A DNA stretch of 64,000 nucleotides from Methylopumilus sp947499625 (GCA_965234475.1 OZ248397.1:620001-684000); one strand, 5' to 3'. Positions 53,147-62,443 are shown, counted from the stretch's first letter. The notes: a model not told the origin generated them from the sequence alone. Made by a program: numbers and translations.

Positions 53147-54096
53147 TTTTTTCAAAAATTACAGGGACAGGAAGTTACCTCCCCGAAAAAATACTAAGCA
53201 ATCTTGATCTTGAAAAAATGTTTGAGACCACAGACGAATGGATTACGACAAGAACGGGCATTAAAGAAAGGCATATCGTATCAGCACATCAATACACGAG
53301 CGATTTGGCGGTAGAGGCTTCTAAACAAGCAATTGACGCTTCTGGTATTGATGCAAATAAAATTGACCTCATTATTGTAGCGACAACTACGCCTGATAAA
53401 ATATTCCCAAGCACAGCTTGTATCGTTCAAACCAAACTTGGTTTGTCTCTATGCCCAGCATTCGATCTTCAAGCGGTATGCAGCGGTTTTATATATGCAC
53501 TTTCTGTGGCAGATAGTTTCATTAAAACAGGTGCCGCGAAATGTGTACTAGTGATTGGTGCTGATACCATGTCTCGCATTACAGACTATTCAGATCGAAG
53601 CAACGCTATTCTTTGGGGTGATGGTGGAGGTGCTGTTATTCTTGAAGCATCAGATCAGCCGGGTATCTTATCTACCCACATCCATGCAGACGGTGCCTAT
53701 GAAAAATTACTTCATGTTCCCAGTGGTGTATCTCATCAAAAAGGAAAAACCACGATAGAGATGCAAGGTAATCAAGTCTTTAAAATGGCTGTGAATACAC
53801 TAGATTCTATTGTGGATGAAACGCTTGAAATGAATCAATTAGATAAGTCAGATATTGATTGGCTTGTTCCCCATCAAGCTAATATTAGAATTTTAGAAGC
53901 AACCGCAAAAAAATTAAATATGAGTATGGATCGTGTCATTGTTACTATCGACAGGCATGGCAATACTTCGGCTGCTTCAATCCCTTTGGCTTTTGATACG
54001 GCCATTCGTGAGCGTAAAATAAAAAGAGGTGAAACGCTATTGATGGAAGCTTTTGGCGGTGGATTCACCTGGGGATCTGCTTTAATAAAGTATTAA
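53143..54096 (+). CDS. fabH: 3-oxoacyl-ACP synthase III
   Basis: Initiates fatty-acid synthesis by condensing acetyl-CoA with malonyl-ACP. The 317 residues have the catalytic triad: Cys113 in DLQAVCSGF, His in VPHQANIRI near 244 and Asn in HGNTSAAS near 274. Translation is coupled to plsX. Confidence 0.96.
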   Translation: MIFSKITGTGSYLPEKILSNLDLEKMFETTDEWITTRTGIKERHIVSAHQYTSDLAVEASKQAIDASGIDANKIDLIIVATTTPDKIFPSTACIVQTKLGLSLCPAFDLQAVCSGFIYALSVADSFIKTGAAKCVLVIGADTMSRITDYSDRSNAILWGDGGGAVILEASDQPGILSTHIHADGAYEKLLHVPSGVSHQKGKTTIEMQGNQVFKMAVNTLDSIVDETLEMNQLDKSDIDWLVPHQANIRILEATAKKLNMSMDRVIVTIDRHGNTSAASIPLAFDTAIRERKIKRGETLLMEAFGGGFTWGSALIKY

Positions 54097-54131
54097 AATC
54101 ATATACTTAAGAATGATATATCAAGTGAATT

Positions 54132-55061
54132 ATGAATAATTTTTCTTTTATTTTTCCGGGACAAGGCTCTCAAGCTGTCGGCATGATGGCAGATTTTAAT
54201 GGCCACCCTTTGATTAAATCAACCTTCAATGAAGCGTCCCAAATTCTTAATGTGGATTTTTGGAAAATGGCAACTGAGCCTAATGAAGAGATCCATCAAA
54301 CCATTCATACGCAACCTATACTTCTTACAGCAGGCATAGCCACATGGCGTGTCTGGCAATCTAAAACAGATCGGCTTCCTAGCTATCTAGCAGGACACAG
54401 TTTGGGCGAATATACCGCACTTGTTGCGTCAAATGCGATGGAATTCAAAGACGCTTTAAGGCTTGTTAAATATAGAGCAGAAATCATGCAAGAAGCGGTT
54501 CCTGAAGGTGTAGGGGCGATGGCTGCTATCCTCGGCATAACTGATCAAGAGGTTGTAGATGCATGCAAGGAAGCTCAAGAAAATGAAGTGGTTGAAGCCG
54601 CTAATTTTAATTCGCCGGGACAAGTAGTGATTGCTGGAAATGTTTTAGCAGTGGAGCGAGCTATCGACATAGCGAAATCAAAAGGGGCTAAGCGAGCTAT
54701 TTTACTTCCAATGAGCGTGCCTTCACATTGCACTCTTATGCATAAAGCCTCCGAAGAATTAAGAGCTTATCTTGATACCATTTCAATTCATAAGCCAAGC
54801 ATTAGTGTCATTCATAATGTAGATGTGATGACGCATGATGATATAAATTCAATTAAAGATGCGCTTTCAAAACAACTTTGTCATCCAGTAAGATGGGTTG
54901 ATACTATCGAAAAAATAGCATTGAATAAAATTAGTGATATTGCAGAGTGCGGCCCAGGTAAAGTGCTTACAGGTCTCACCAAGCGTATCTCGGCTGAATT
55001 AAGAGGCACCGCTCTTATTAATGAAGGTGCTATGGATGAATTTAAAGTACTCATACAGTAA
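54132..55061 (+). CDS. fabD: Malonyl-CoA--ACP transacylase
   Basis: Loads malonyl groups on ACP. The 309 residues contain FPGQGSQAVGM near 8-18, the nucleophile Ser90 in AGHSLGEY and FNSPGQVVIAG near 158-168. It follows fabH by 35 bases and precedes fabG by 18. Confidence 0.96.
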   Translation: MNNFSFIFPGQGSQAVGMMADFNGHPLIKSTFNEASQILNVDFWKMATEPNEEIHQTIHTQPILLTAGIATWRVWQSKTDRLPSYLAGHSLGEYTALVASNAMEFKDALRLVKYRAEIMQEAVPEGVGAMAAILGITDQEVVDACKEAQENEVVEAANFNSPGQVVIAGNVLAVERAIDIAKSKGAKRAILLPMSVPSHCTLMHKASEELRAYLDTISIHKPSISVIHNVDVMTHDDINSIKDALSKQLCHPVRWVDTIEKIALNKISDIAECGPGKVLTGLTKRISAELRGTALINEGAMDEFKVLIQ

Positions 55062-55079
55062 AACTATCTAGGGAAAATT

Positions 55080-55829
55080 ATGTTTATGAATCTTGAAAAT
55101 CAAGTTGCGCTTGTCACAGGTGCTAGCCGAGGCATTGGACAATCGATCGCCTTAAGTTTGGGCAAACAAAAAGCTTTTGTGATTGGCACCGCAACAACAG
55201 AAGATGGCGCTCAAAAAATTTCAACATTTTTAAAAGAGCAAAATGTTTTAGGCAAAGGGATTAAATTAGATGTCAATGATAATGAAGCTATTTTACAAAC
55301 TTTAGATGCCATTATCAAAGAGCATGGAGATATTTCAATACTTGTAAATAACGCCGGCATTACTAAAGACATGTTACTCATGCGTATGAAGGAAGAAGAG
55401 TGGGATGATGTCATGTCGACCAATTTAAAATCTATTTTTCGCATGAGTCAGGCCCTCATTCGAAGCATGATGAAAAGTCGCTACGGTAGAATTATTAATA
55501 TTACGTCTGTAGTAGGTCATATGGGTAATGCAGGACAAACAAACTATGCTGCAGCAAAAGCCGGTGTGACTGGATTCACAAAATCTCTAGCTAAAGAAAT
55601 TGGGAGTCGAGGTATTACTGTCAATTGTGTTGCGCCTGGATTTATTGATACAGATATGACCAAAGGATTGTCAGAAGAACATAAAAAGCAGCTTCTAGAT
55701 CATGTGCCATTGGGACGATTAGGAAGTCCTGAGGATATTGGCGCTGCAGTATGCTTTTTAGCCTCAAAAGAAGCGTCTTATATTACAGGCGAGACTCTTC
55801 ATGTCAATGGTGGAATGCTAATGATTTAA
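55080..55829 (+). CDS. fabG: 3-oxoacyl-ACP reductase FabG
   Basis: NADPH-dependent ketoreductase of the elongation cycle. The 249-residue short-chain dehydrogenase has VTGASRGIG at 12-20, NNAGIT at 90-95, and the catalytic Ser143, Tyr156 and Lys160 (TNYAAAKAG). Two starts are possible (55080 and 55086); AGGGAAA fits the first. A weak 6-bp AT hairpin (55828-55845) follows the stop. Confidence 0.96.
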   Translation: MFMNLENQVALVTGASRGIGQSIALSLGKQKAFVIGTATTEDGAQKISTFLKEQNVLGKGIKLDVNDNEAILQTLDAIIKEHGDISILVNNAGITKDMLLMRMKEEEWDDVMSTNLKSIFRMSQALIRSMMKSRYGRIINITSVVGHMGNAGQTNYAAAKAGVTGFTKSLAKEIGSRGITVNCVAPGFIDTDMTKGLSEEHKKQLLDHVPLGRLGSPEDIGAAVCFLASKEASYITGETLHVNGGMLMI

Positions 55830-55858
55830 GTTATTTTTTTAACTTTATTACAAAATTC

Positions 55859-55878
55859 TTAACAAGATTTGTTAAAAT
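55859..55878 (+). promoter_or_regulatory. acpP promoter region with an overlapping palindrome
   Basis: TTAACAA (55859-55865) and TTGTTAA (55869-55875) form a perfect 7-bp inverted repeat with a 3-base centre. Its right arm overlaps a -10-like TAAAAT (55873-55878), about 46 bases before the acpP start. A regulator bound there would block the promoter. No known fatty-acid regulator motif is recognised. Confidence 0.4.
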
Positions 55879-55924
55879 AACGCATGGCTTTAGGGTCATT
55901 TCTTAAATAAAAGGGGTATTTTAG

Positions 55925-56161
55925 ATGTCTGACATCGAACAACGTGTAAAAAAAATTGTTGCAGAACAACTTGGCACTAAAGAAGCTGATGTAAAAAATA
56001 CATCATCATTCGTAGATGATTTAGGTGCTGATTCACTTGATACAGTTGAACTCGTAATGGCTTTAGAAGAAGAGTTTGATTGTGAAATTCCTGACGAAGA
56101 AGCTGAAAAGATTACTACAGTTCAGCAAGCTGTTGATTACATCAACAAAAATCTAAAATAA
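55925..56161 (+). CDS. acpP: Acyl carrier protein
   Basis: Carries acyl chains on a 4'-phosphopantetheine arm. The 78 residues contain DLGADSLDTVELVMALEEEF with the modified Ser37. It is strongly acidic, and AAGGGG lies upstream of its start. Expected to be far more abundant than the flanking enzymes, which fits the promoter before it and the hairpin after it. Confidence 0.98.
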   Translation: MSDIEQRVKKIVAEQLGTKEADVKNTSSFVDDLGADSLDTVELVMALEEEFDCEIPDEEAEKITTVQQAVDYINKNLK

Positions 56162-56172
56162 TTCATATGTGA

Positions 56173-56204
56173 TCTAACCTTTTCCTCATATTGAAAGGGT
56201 TGGA
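56173..56204 (+). promoter_or_regulatory. Hairpin between acpP and fabF
   Basis: TCTAACCTTTTC (56173-56184) pairs with GAAAGGGTTGGA (56193-56204) over 12 positions with two G-U pairs, leaving an 8-base loop. The second arm contains the purine-rich stretch that would serve as the fabF ribosome-binding site. It could lower fabF translation relative to acpP or mark an mRNA end. Confidence 0.45.
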
Positions 56205-56212
56205 TTAAATCC

Positions 56213-57445
56213 ATGTCGAAGAGAAGAGTTGTAGTCACCGGGTTAGGTTTGATTACTCCTGTGGGTATAGGGGTAGCAGAATCATGGGCGAATATCATCA
56301 ATGGCCAATCAGGCATAGGTAAAATTACCAAATTTGATTGCTCAACATTTCCTTCGCAAGTTGCAGGCGAAGTTAAAAACTTTGATCCACTCGCATACAT
56401 CCCCCCTAAAGACGCAAGACGCATGGATACTTTCATCCAATTCGGTATTGCAGCAGGCATTGAAGCATTTAAAGATTCCGGCATTGAAGTGAATGCAAGC
56501 AATAGTGAGCGTATCGGTGTATCTGTAGGCTCTGGTATTGGCGGCATTCCTTTAATTGAATCTACTGGCGATATATTTGATGAAGGCGGTGTCCGTAAGG
56601 TGTCGCCATTTTTTATTCCAGGTACGATTATTAATATGATCTCTGGCAATCTTTCTATCATGCTTAATTTAAAAGGTCCTAATGTATCTATTGTGACTGC
56701 ATGTACAACAGGCACTCATTCAATTGGTGACGCAGCACGCATGATTGAATATGGCGATGCTGATGTGATGTTAGCTGGGGGTTCAGAAGCTGCTATTACC
56801 AAATTATCAGTCGCTGGATTTTCTGCAGCTAAAGCACTTTCATCACGTAATGACGATCCAAAAACAGCAAGTCGTCCATGGGACAAAGACCGCGACGGTT
56901 TTGTGATTGGCGAAGGCGCTGGAGTTATGGTGCTTGAGGAGTATGAGCATGCTAAACAAAGAGGCGCTAAAATTTATGCAGAACTTTCAGGCTATGGCAT
57001 GAGTGCCGATGCGTATCATATTACCGCACCTAATATGGACGGGCCAAGACGCTCTATTGTTAATGCATTGAAAAATGCACATGTAAATACTGATAATGTT
57101 CAATACATTAATGCACATGGCACATCAACACCTCTTGGCGACCTTAATGAAACTAATGCGATTAAAGCTTCATTTGGAGATCACGCAAAAAGACTTGTTG
57201 TTAATTCTACAAAATCAATGACAGGACATTTGTTAGGTGGGGCAGGCGGCATTGAATCTGTATTCACTGTGCTAGCTATTCATAATCAGATCTCTCCACC
57301 CACTATTAATATTTTTAACCAAGATCCTGAATGTGATCTTGATTATTGCGCCAATGAAGCAAGACCAATGAAAATTGAGGTTGCCCTCAAAAATAACTTT
57401 GGCTTTGGTGGAACTAACGGAAGCCTTGTATTTAAGAAGTTATAG
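56213..57445 (+). CDS. fabF: 3-oxoacyl-ACP synthase II
   Basis: Elongating condensing enzyme. The 410 residues show the thiolase fold with Cys164 in IVTACTTGTHSIG, YINAHGTSTPLGD near 302-314 and STKSMTGHLLGGAG near 333-346 (the two catalytic histidines). Length and cluster position indicate FabF rather than FabB. Confidence 0.97.
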   Translation: MSKRRVVVTGLGLITPVGIGVAESWANIINGQSGIGKITKFDCSTFPSQVAGEVKNFDPLAYIPPKDARRMDTFIQFGIAAGIEAFKDSGIEVNASNSERIGVSVGSGIGGIPLIESTGDIFDEGGVRKVSPFFIPGTIINMISGNLSIMLNLKGPNVSIVTACTTGTHSIGDAARMIEYGDADVMLAGGSEAAITKLSVAGFSAAKALSSRNDDPKTASRPWDKDRDGFVIGEGAGVMVLEEYEHAKQRGAKIYAELSGYGMSADAYHITAPNMDGPRRSIVNALKNAHVNTDNVQYINAHGTSTPLGDLNETNAIKASFGDHAKRLVVNSTKSMTGHLLGGAGGIESVFTVLAIHNQISPPTINIFNQDPECDLDYCANEARPMKIEVALKNNFGFGGTNGSLVFKKL

Positions 57446-57508
57446 ATTTTTACAAACGGGTTTAATCTAAAATGAACTCATTCATTAATTCACCACTGGC
57501 CGTTTAAC

Positions 57509-58324
57509 TTGTCAAAACAATTCCTCATTAACGGTAAATTTCAGAAGATCAGTCCGTTCGATCGTGCGTTTCAATATGGTGATGGTATTTTTAGAACTTT
57601 TGTGGTGGAGGATAAAAAACCTCGCCACTGGAAATATCAATATAAAAAAATAGTTGAAGATTGTCTTGCGATGAAAATCAAACCCCCAAAAGAAAAAGAA
57701 TTGCTTTCCGATATTCATTCCTTATTTAAAACTAAGAAAAAAGCAGTAGGAAAATTTATTATTTCGAGAGGGGTTAGTGAACGAGGTTATAAATTTAATA
57801 AGGACATCTTACATAATCGGTTTTTAATTAAAACTAACATGCCAATCTACCCCAAAGCCAGTTTTAAGTCTGGCGTCAGTCTTTATGTATGTAAGCATAA
57901 ACTTAACCCTTCTATGCTTTCAGGTGTTAAACATCTAAATCGATTAGAGAATATTATCGCAAGACAGGAGTGGACAAGTGATCAATATGCCGATGGCATT
58001 CTTCTCGATCAAGACGGACATGTCATTGAATGCATTTCAAGCAATATCTTTATGCGCATCGGTAAAATTATTTATACTCCAAAAATAAGCCACATTGGCA
58101 TTAAGGGAGTCACAAGAGAATTAATAATTAAAATTTCAGCCCGGTTAGGTTTTAAAGTAAAAGAGTCTATATTTGATTTAAATAAACTTTTAGAGGCTGA
58201 TGAGGTCTTTATTACAAATAGTTTGTTTGGCGTCTTGCAGGTTAAAAAAATTAGAAATCGATCTTGGCAACATCAAGAATTAGCCTCACTATTTAATCAG
58301 TCACTTGAGAGTTTAAATACATGA
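57509..58324 (+). CDS. pabC: Aminotransferase class IV, aminodeoxychorismate lyase
   Basis: Releases 4-aminobenzoate for folate synthesis. The 271-residue fold-type IV PLP enzyme has DRAFQYGDGIFRTF near 18-31, the PLP lysine K141 in GVKHLNRLENI and DEVFITNSLFGV near 230-241. The start is TTG at 57509; no ATG precedes the conserved core. A branched-chain or D-amino acid aminotransferase is possible, but its place between fabF and mltG is the usual one of pabC. Confidence 0.85.
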   Translation: MSKQFLINGKFQKISPFDRAFQYGDGIFRTFVVEDKKPRHWKYQYKKIVEDCLAMKIKPPKEKELLSDIHSLFKTKKKAVGKFIISRGVSERGYKFNKDILHNRFLIKTNMPIYPKASFKSGVSLYVCKHKLNPSMLSGVKHLNRLENIIARQEWTSDQYADGILLDQDGHVIECISSNIFMRIGKIIYTPKISHIGIKGVTRELIIKISARLGFKVKESIFDLNKLLEADEVFITNSLFGVLQVKKIRNRSWQHQELASLFNQSLESLNT

Positions 58325-59301
58325 AAAAATGGCTTATTCGATTCATGCTTATTTTCATTCCTTTATTGGTGTGGATTGTTCATTTTTTGGTAACGCCACT
58401 TCATATCAATAAAGTAGATTTAGCCATCGAAATTGAACCCGGAAGCAGTCTCAAAGCGATAGCCTTTCAGCTTGTCGATGAAAAAATACTTAATGAACCA
58501 TGGCGATTTATCCTCCTCACTAAAGCTTTAGGCCAATCTAAAAAACTAAGGCCGGGCAATTACAACCTTAATCCAAATATTACCCCTTACCAGTTGTTAA
58601 AATCGTTCCTAGAGGGAAGGGCAACTGAAGGATCAATTACCTTCATAGAAGGACAGGACCTTCAATCGATGTTGGATAAAATAAAAGCTAACGATAGTAT
58701 TAAAAAAACAATAAGGCCTTTAGATACAAAAGCGATTGCTCTAGCAGTTGGTATTCCATACGAATCAGCTGAAGGACAATTTTTTCCTGATACCTACTAT
58801 TTTAGTAGAAATACTACAGACATTGAGATTTTGCAAAGAGCTTATAAAGCTATGCAAAAAAAATTAAATTATGAGTGGGCCCATCGAGCAGAAGAGGTAC
58901 CCTATGATAATAGCTATGAAGCTCTGACGATGGCATCCATCATTGAAAAAGAAACAGGAAAATCGATAGAGGCTAATCTTATTTCGGGTGTATTTATACA
59001 TCGATTAAGTATTAAAATGAAGCTCCAGAGCGATCCCACAGTCATTTATGGGCTTGGTAATAAATTTACTGGGGATATTACAAAAAAAGATTTACTTACG
59101 GACACACCCTATAATACATATACAAGAGACGGATTGCCTCCAGCCCCTATTACCATGCCAGGTTTAATTTCTATTCGAGCCGCACTTCATCCTACAAAAA
59201 CTGATGCACTTTATTTTGTAGGGAAGGGTGATGGTACCCATTATTTCTCTGTAAATTTAAATGAACATAATAGCGCTGTCAGAAAGTATCAGATCAAATG
59301 A
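58321..59301 (+). CDS. mltG: Endolytic murein transglycosylase
   Basis: Cuts nascent glycan strands, setting their length. The 326 residues have one N-terminal membrane segment (about 5-27), a LysM-like part around GSSLKAIAFQLVDEKIL and the YceG catalytic domain with the active-site glutamate in ASIIEKETGK near 211. It overlaps pabC and tmk by 4 bases each. Confidence 0.95.
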   Translation: MKKWLIRFMLIFIPLLVWIVHFLVTPLHINKVDLAIEIEPGSSLKAIAFQLVDEKILNEPWRFILLTKALGQSKKLRPGNYNLNPNITPYQLLKSFLEGRATEGSITFIEGQDLQSMLDKIKANDSIKKTIRPLDTKAIALAVGIPYESAEGQFFPDTYYFSRNTTDIEILQRAYKAMQKKLNYEWAHRAEEVPYDNSYEALTMASIIEKETGKSIEANLISGVFIHRLSIKMKLQSDPTVIYGLGNKFTGDITKKDLLTDTPYNTYTRDGLPPAPITMPGLISIRAALHPTKTDALYFVGKGDGTHYFSVNLNEHNSAVRKYQIK

Positions 59302-59912
59302 CAATGAAAGGTAAATTTATTACTTTTGAAGGTGTAGATGGCGCAGGAAAAAGTACACATATCGATGAAGTTATTTCTTTCCTTGAGTCACAAAAAATTG
59401 CAGTGAAAAGGACAAGAGAGCCTGGCGGGACAAAACTTGGAGAAAAATTGAGAGAATTGCTTCTTCATGATGAAATGGATCCAGAAACAGAGACGCTTCT
59501 TATGTTTGCAGCTAGAAGACAACATATCGCAGAAGTTATCAAGCCTGCTCTTGATGAAGGTGTATTTGTAGTGTCTGATCGATTTACGGATGCAACTTAT
59601 GCGTATCAGTATGGCGGCAAGCAAGTGGCTTACTCTAAAATAGAGGCACTCGAAGCATGGGTTCATCCTGACCTTAAGGCAGACCTCACATTACTATTCG
59701 ATTTGCCTGTCGAAATAAGTATTGATCGCTTAAAAAAGAATAGAACACCCGATAAATTTGAAAAAGAAAGTGAAGCTTTTTTTAATCGACTTAGAAATGT
59801 TTACTTAGATCTTGCAAGACAACATCCTAATCGCTATAGAGTCATTAATGCAAATCAAACTATTGAATCCGTGTCTCATGACGTCATCGAAGCTATAAGA
59901 ACTATTTTATGA
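59298..59912 (+). CDS. tmk: Thymidylate kinase
   Basis: Phosphorylates dTMP. The 204 residues have the P-loop FEGVDGAGKST at 10-20, KRTREPGGTKLGEKLRELLL and the DRFTDATYAYQYGG segment. An in-frame ATG two codons on is an alternative start. It overlaps mltG and holB by 4 bases. Confidence 0.96.
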   Translation: MTMKGKFITFEGVDGAGKSTHIDEVISFLESQKIAVKRTREPGGTKLGEKLRELLLHDEMDPETETLLMFAARRQHIAEVIKPALDEGVFVVSDRFTDATYAYQYGGKQVAYSKIEALEAWVHPDLKADLTLLFDLPVEISIDRLKKNRTPDKFEKESEAFFNRLRNVYLDLARQHPNRYRVINANQTIESVSHDVIEAIRTIL

Positions 59913-60901
59913 TGCATTCCATTTATCCCTGGTTAAAAGATGCCTGGATTGCCATTCATCAAAATAATAAATTACCTCACGCATTAATATTCAAAGGTAA
60001 GGAAGGTATAGGAAAGCATGATTTTGCAATAGCATTTGCAAAATCCTATTTATGTCAAACTCTACTTCCTAATTATTTACCTTGTGAAGCATGTCCAAGT
60101 TGTCACTGGTTTCCAGATTCACATCCAGACTTTAAACATATTGCGCCTATCGAAAGTGAAGATGATGAGTCTTCAAAAAGAAAAACTGTTCGTAAAAAAA
60201 ATATTGCCATTCATCAAATACGAGAGCTGTCAGAATATTTAGAACTTTCAGCTCACCAAGAAAAAGGTAAGCGAATTGTTTTAATTGAACCAGCAGATTC
60301 GCTCAATCAATCTGCATCAAATGCGCTCCTTAAAATTTTGGAAGAGCCCCCAGAAAATACTTTATTTATTCTTGTAACTAGCCAAGCACAAAGGTTAATC
60401 GCTACTATTCGAAGTCGATGCCAATTACTTGACCTTCGAGGACCATCATTAGAAGAGGCTAGTGTATTTTTAGATGAGCAAAAAATAGCTTATGAAAAAA
60501 GCCTGCTTTCATTTACAGGCGGCTCCCCATTTAGCGCTATGAAAGAGTTAGAAAATCAATCAGAGAGAAACGTTATTACACAGTTGCTCTCCCAGGGACA
60601 TAAGATTGATATCACCAAAGTTAATTATACAATACTGACTCAAGGGCTGGATTGGACAGTAAATATGATTCAAAAATGGGCTTTTGATTTATTGCTTAGT
60701 TTCCATACGCAGCAAAGTTATTATTTTAAAAAAGAAGAAGCGCGTATTTATTCACAAGCAAAGCAGCTTAATTTAGATGCTTTGCTTTTATTTACAAACG
60801 AATTAAATGAATTAAAAAAAATTGCATCACACCCTTTGAATCAAGAACTTCAGTTGCAAAATATTTTTATTAAATATAAACAAATCTTTGAGCCATCATG
60901 A
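59909..60901 (+). CDS. holB: DNA polymerase III subunit delta'
   Basis: Clamp-loader subunit. The 330 residues have a Walker-like GKEGIGKHD near 30-38, a zinc site with C49, C59, C62 and C65, and the SRC motif in IRSRCQLLDL near 168-177. It overlaps tatD by 4 bases, so no pilZ gene separates them, unlike in several relatives. Confidence 0.94.
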   Translation: MMHSIYPWLKDAWIAIHQNNKLPHALIFKGKEGIGKHDFAIAFAKSYLCQTLLPNYLPCEACPSCHWFPDSHPDFKHIAPIESEDDESSKRKTVRKKNIAIHQIRELSEYLELSAHQEKGKRIVLIEPADSLNQSASNALLKILEEPPENTLFILVTSQAQRLIATIRSRCQLLDLRGPSLEEASVFLDEQKIAYEKSLLSFTGGSPFSAMKELENQSERNVITQLLSQGHKIDITKVNYTILTQGLDWTVNMIQKWAFDLLLSFHTQQSYYFKKEEARIYSQAKQLNLDALLLFTNELNELKKIASHPLNQELQLQNIFIKYKQIFEPS

Positions 60902-61680
60902 CAAGCTTCGTCGACTCTCACTGCCATATTAATTTTCCAGAGCTCTACGAAAATATTGATGCTATTTTTTCTAAAATGTCATCAAATAAGGTCACGCATG
61001 CCTTATGTGTGAGTGTCACCTTAGATAAATTTCCTGATATTTTTAAAATAGCAAATACCTACCCACATATTTTCGCGTCCGTAGGTGTGCACCCTGATTA
61101 TGAAGATATTGACGAGCCCACCATTGAAGAGTTATGCCATTTTGCCAAAGAGAAAAAGGTGGTAGCTATTGGTGAAACTGGGTTAGATTATTTTAGGGTT
61201 CAAGGCGATCTTACTTGGCAAAGAGATCGCTTTAGGACACATATCAAAGCAGCTATTCAATCAAATTTACCTCTTATTATTCATACACGAAATGCAGCAG
61301 AAGACACTTTAAAAATTATGCGAGAAGAGGGTGCTGATAAAGTAGGGGGTGTGATGCACTGCTTCACAGAGTCTCTTGATGTGGCGTTAGAAGCCATTAA
61401 GCTTAATTTTTATATTTCATTCTCAGGTATTGTGACCTTCAAAAATGCCATTGAACTTAAGGAGGTTGTGAAATCTATTCCTCTTGATCGCATCCTCATC
61501 GAAACTGATTCGCCTTATTTAGCCCCTGTGCCTTATCGAGGAAAAATGAATGACCCATCCAATGTTATTTATGTGGCAGAAGAAATAGCCAAACTTAAAA
61601 ATATTTCAGTAGAAGAGGTAGCTCAAGTCACCACAAATAATTTCTTTAGGCTTTTTTCGAAATGCACCCCATCGAATTAA
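60898..61680 (+). CDS. TatD-family metal-dependent hydrolase
   Basis: TatD proteins are metal-dependent DNases of the amidohydrolase fold. The 260 residues carry DSHCHINFPE with H8 and H10, IGETGLDYF near 91-99, MHCFTES and ETDSPYLAPVPYRGK near the C-terminus. As part of the tmk-holB cluster it corresponds to the YcfH branch. Its end overlaps the next gene by 19 bases. Confidence 0.92.
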   Translation: MTSFVDSHCHINFPELYENIDAIFSKMSSNKVTHALCVSVTLDKFPDIFKIANTYPHIFASVGVHPDYEDIDEPTIEELCHFAKEKKVVAIGETGLDYFRVQGDLTWQRDRFRTHIKAAIQSNLPLIIHTRNAAEDTLKIMREEGADKVGGVMHCFTESLDVALEAIKLNFYISFSGIVTFKNAIELKEVVKSIPLDRILIETDSPYLAPVPYRGKMNDPSNVIYVAEEIAKLKNISVEEVAQVTTNNFFRLFSKCTPSN

Positions 61681-62435
61681 CTATTCTTGGTGCCGGGTCG
61701 AGTGCTGGAACGCCTGTGGTCGGATGTAATTGTGAGACTTGCTTGTCAACTAACCCAAAAAATAAACGTACCAGGTGCTCGTCACTTATTAAATTAGGAA
61801 CAGGAGAACATATTCTTATTGATACGAGCCCAGACTTACGTTTTCAATCTTTAAGAGAATCTATTCCTAGAATTGATGCAGTACTTTATACCCATACGCA
61901 CGCTGATCATCTTCATGGCATTGATGATTTGAGAGCTTTTTGTCAGCTTCATAAGATACAAATACCTATTTACGGTAAAAAAGAAGCGCTTGATCATATT
62001 GCTTTAAAATTTGGCTATGCATTAGCTGAGCCGAAGGGGTTTTGGGAAATGCCGGTATTAAAAGCTATACCCATTCAAGAAGCATTCAGTCTTTTTAACG
62101 AGCTTGTTATACCTATTCCTGTTTTACATGGAAAGTCAGAAATATACGGTTATCGAATCGGTAACTTAGCTTATCTAACTGACGTATCTCATATCCCTGA
62201 AAATTCAATGAAACTTTTAGGGGGGCTAGATATCTTATTGCTTGATTGTTTGCGGATAAAAGAGCATCACACACATATCAATCTTGAACAAAGCTTGATG
62301 TTTGCAAATCAAATAAAAGCCAAGAAAACATATTTGATTCATATGACACATGATTTAGAATATGAGTCATTAAAGAAAGAATTACCTGATCATATCGATG
62401 TAGGGTACGACGGGCTTAAAATCATCATCAATTAA
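61662..62435 (+). CDS. MBL-fold metallohydrolase, PhnP-like
   Basis: A 257-residue metallo-beta-lactamase fold hydrolase. The metal motif HTHADH lies at 78-83. A cysteine set (C22, C24, C27 and C39) near the N-terminus would bind an extra zinc, as in PhnP cyclic phosphodiesterases. No phosphonate genes are present, so the substrate is probably a general cyclic phosphate or unknown. It begins inside tatD. Confidence 0.82.
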   Translation: MHPIELTILGAGSSAGTPVVGCNCETCLSTNPKNKRTRCSSLIKLGTGEHILIDTSPDLRFQSLRESIPRIDAVLYTHTHADHLHGIDDLRAFCQLHKIQIPIYGKKEALDHIALKFGYALAEPKGFWEMPVLKAIPIQEAFSLFNELVIPIPVLHGKSEIYGYRIGNLAYLTDVSHIPENSMKLLGGLDILLLDCLRIKEHHTHINLEQSLMFANQIKAKKTYLIHMTHDLEYESLKKELPDHIDVGYDGLKIIIN

Positions 62436-62443
62436 AGGTTAAT

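Noticed and set aside
54097..54131. Possible hairpin between fabH and fabD
   Set aside because: The arms do not pair well; only short AT matches.
56137..56715. 192-codon minus-strand ORF covering the acpP end and fabF start
   Set aside because: Antisense shadow despite its length; fabF motifs are intact on the plus strand.
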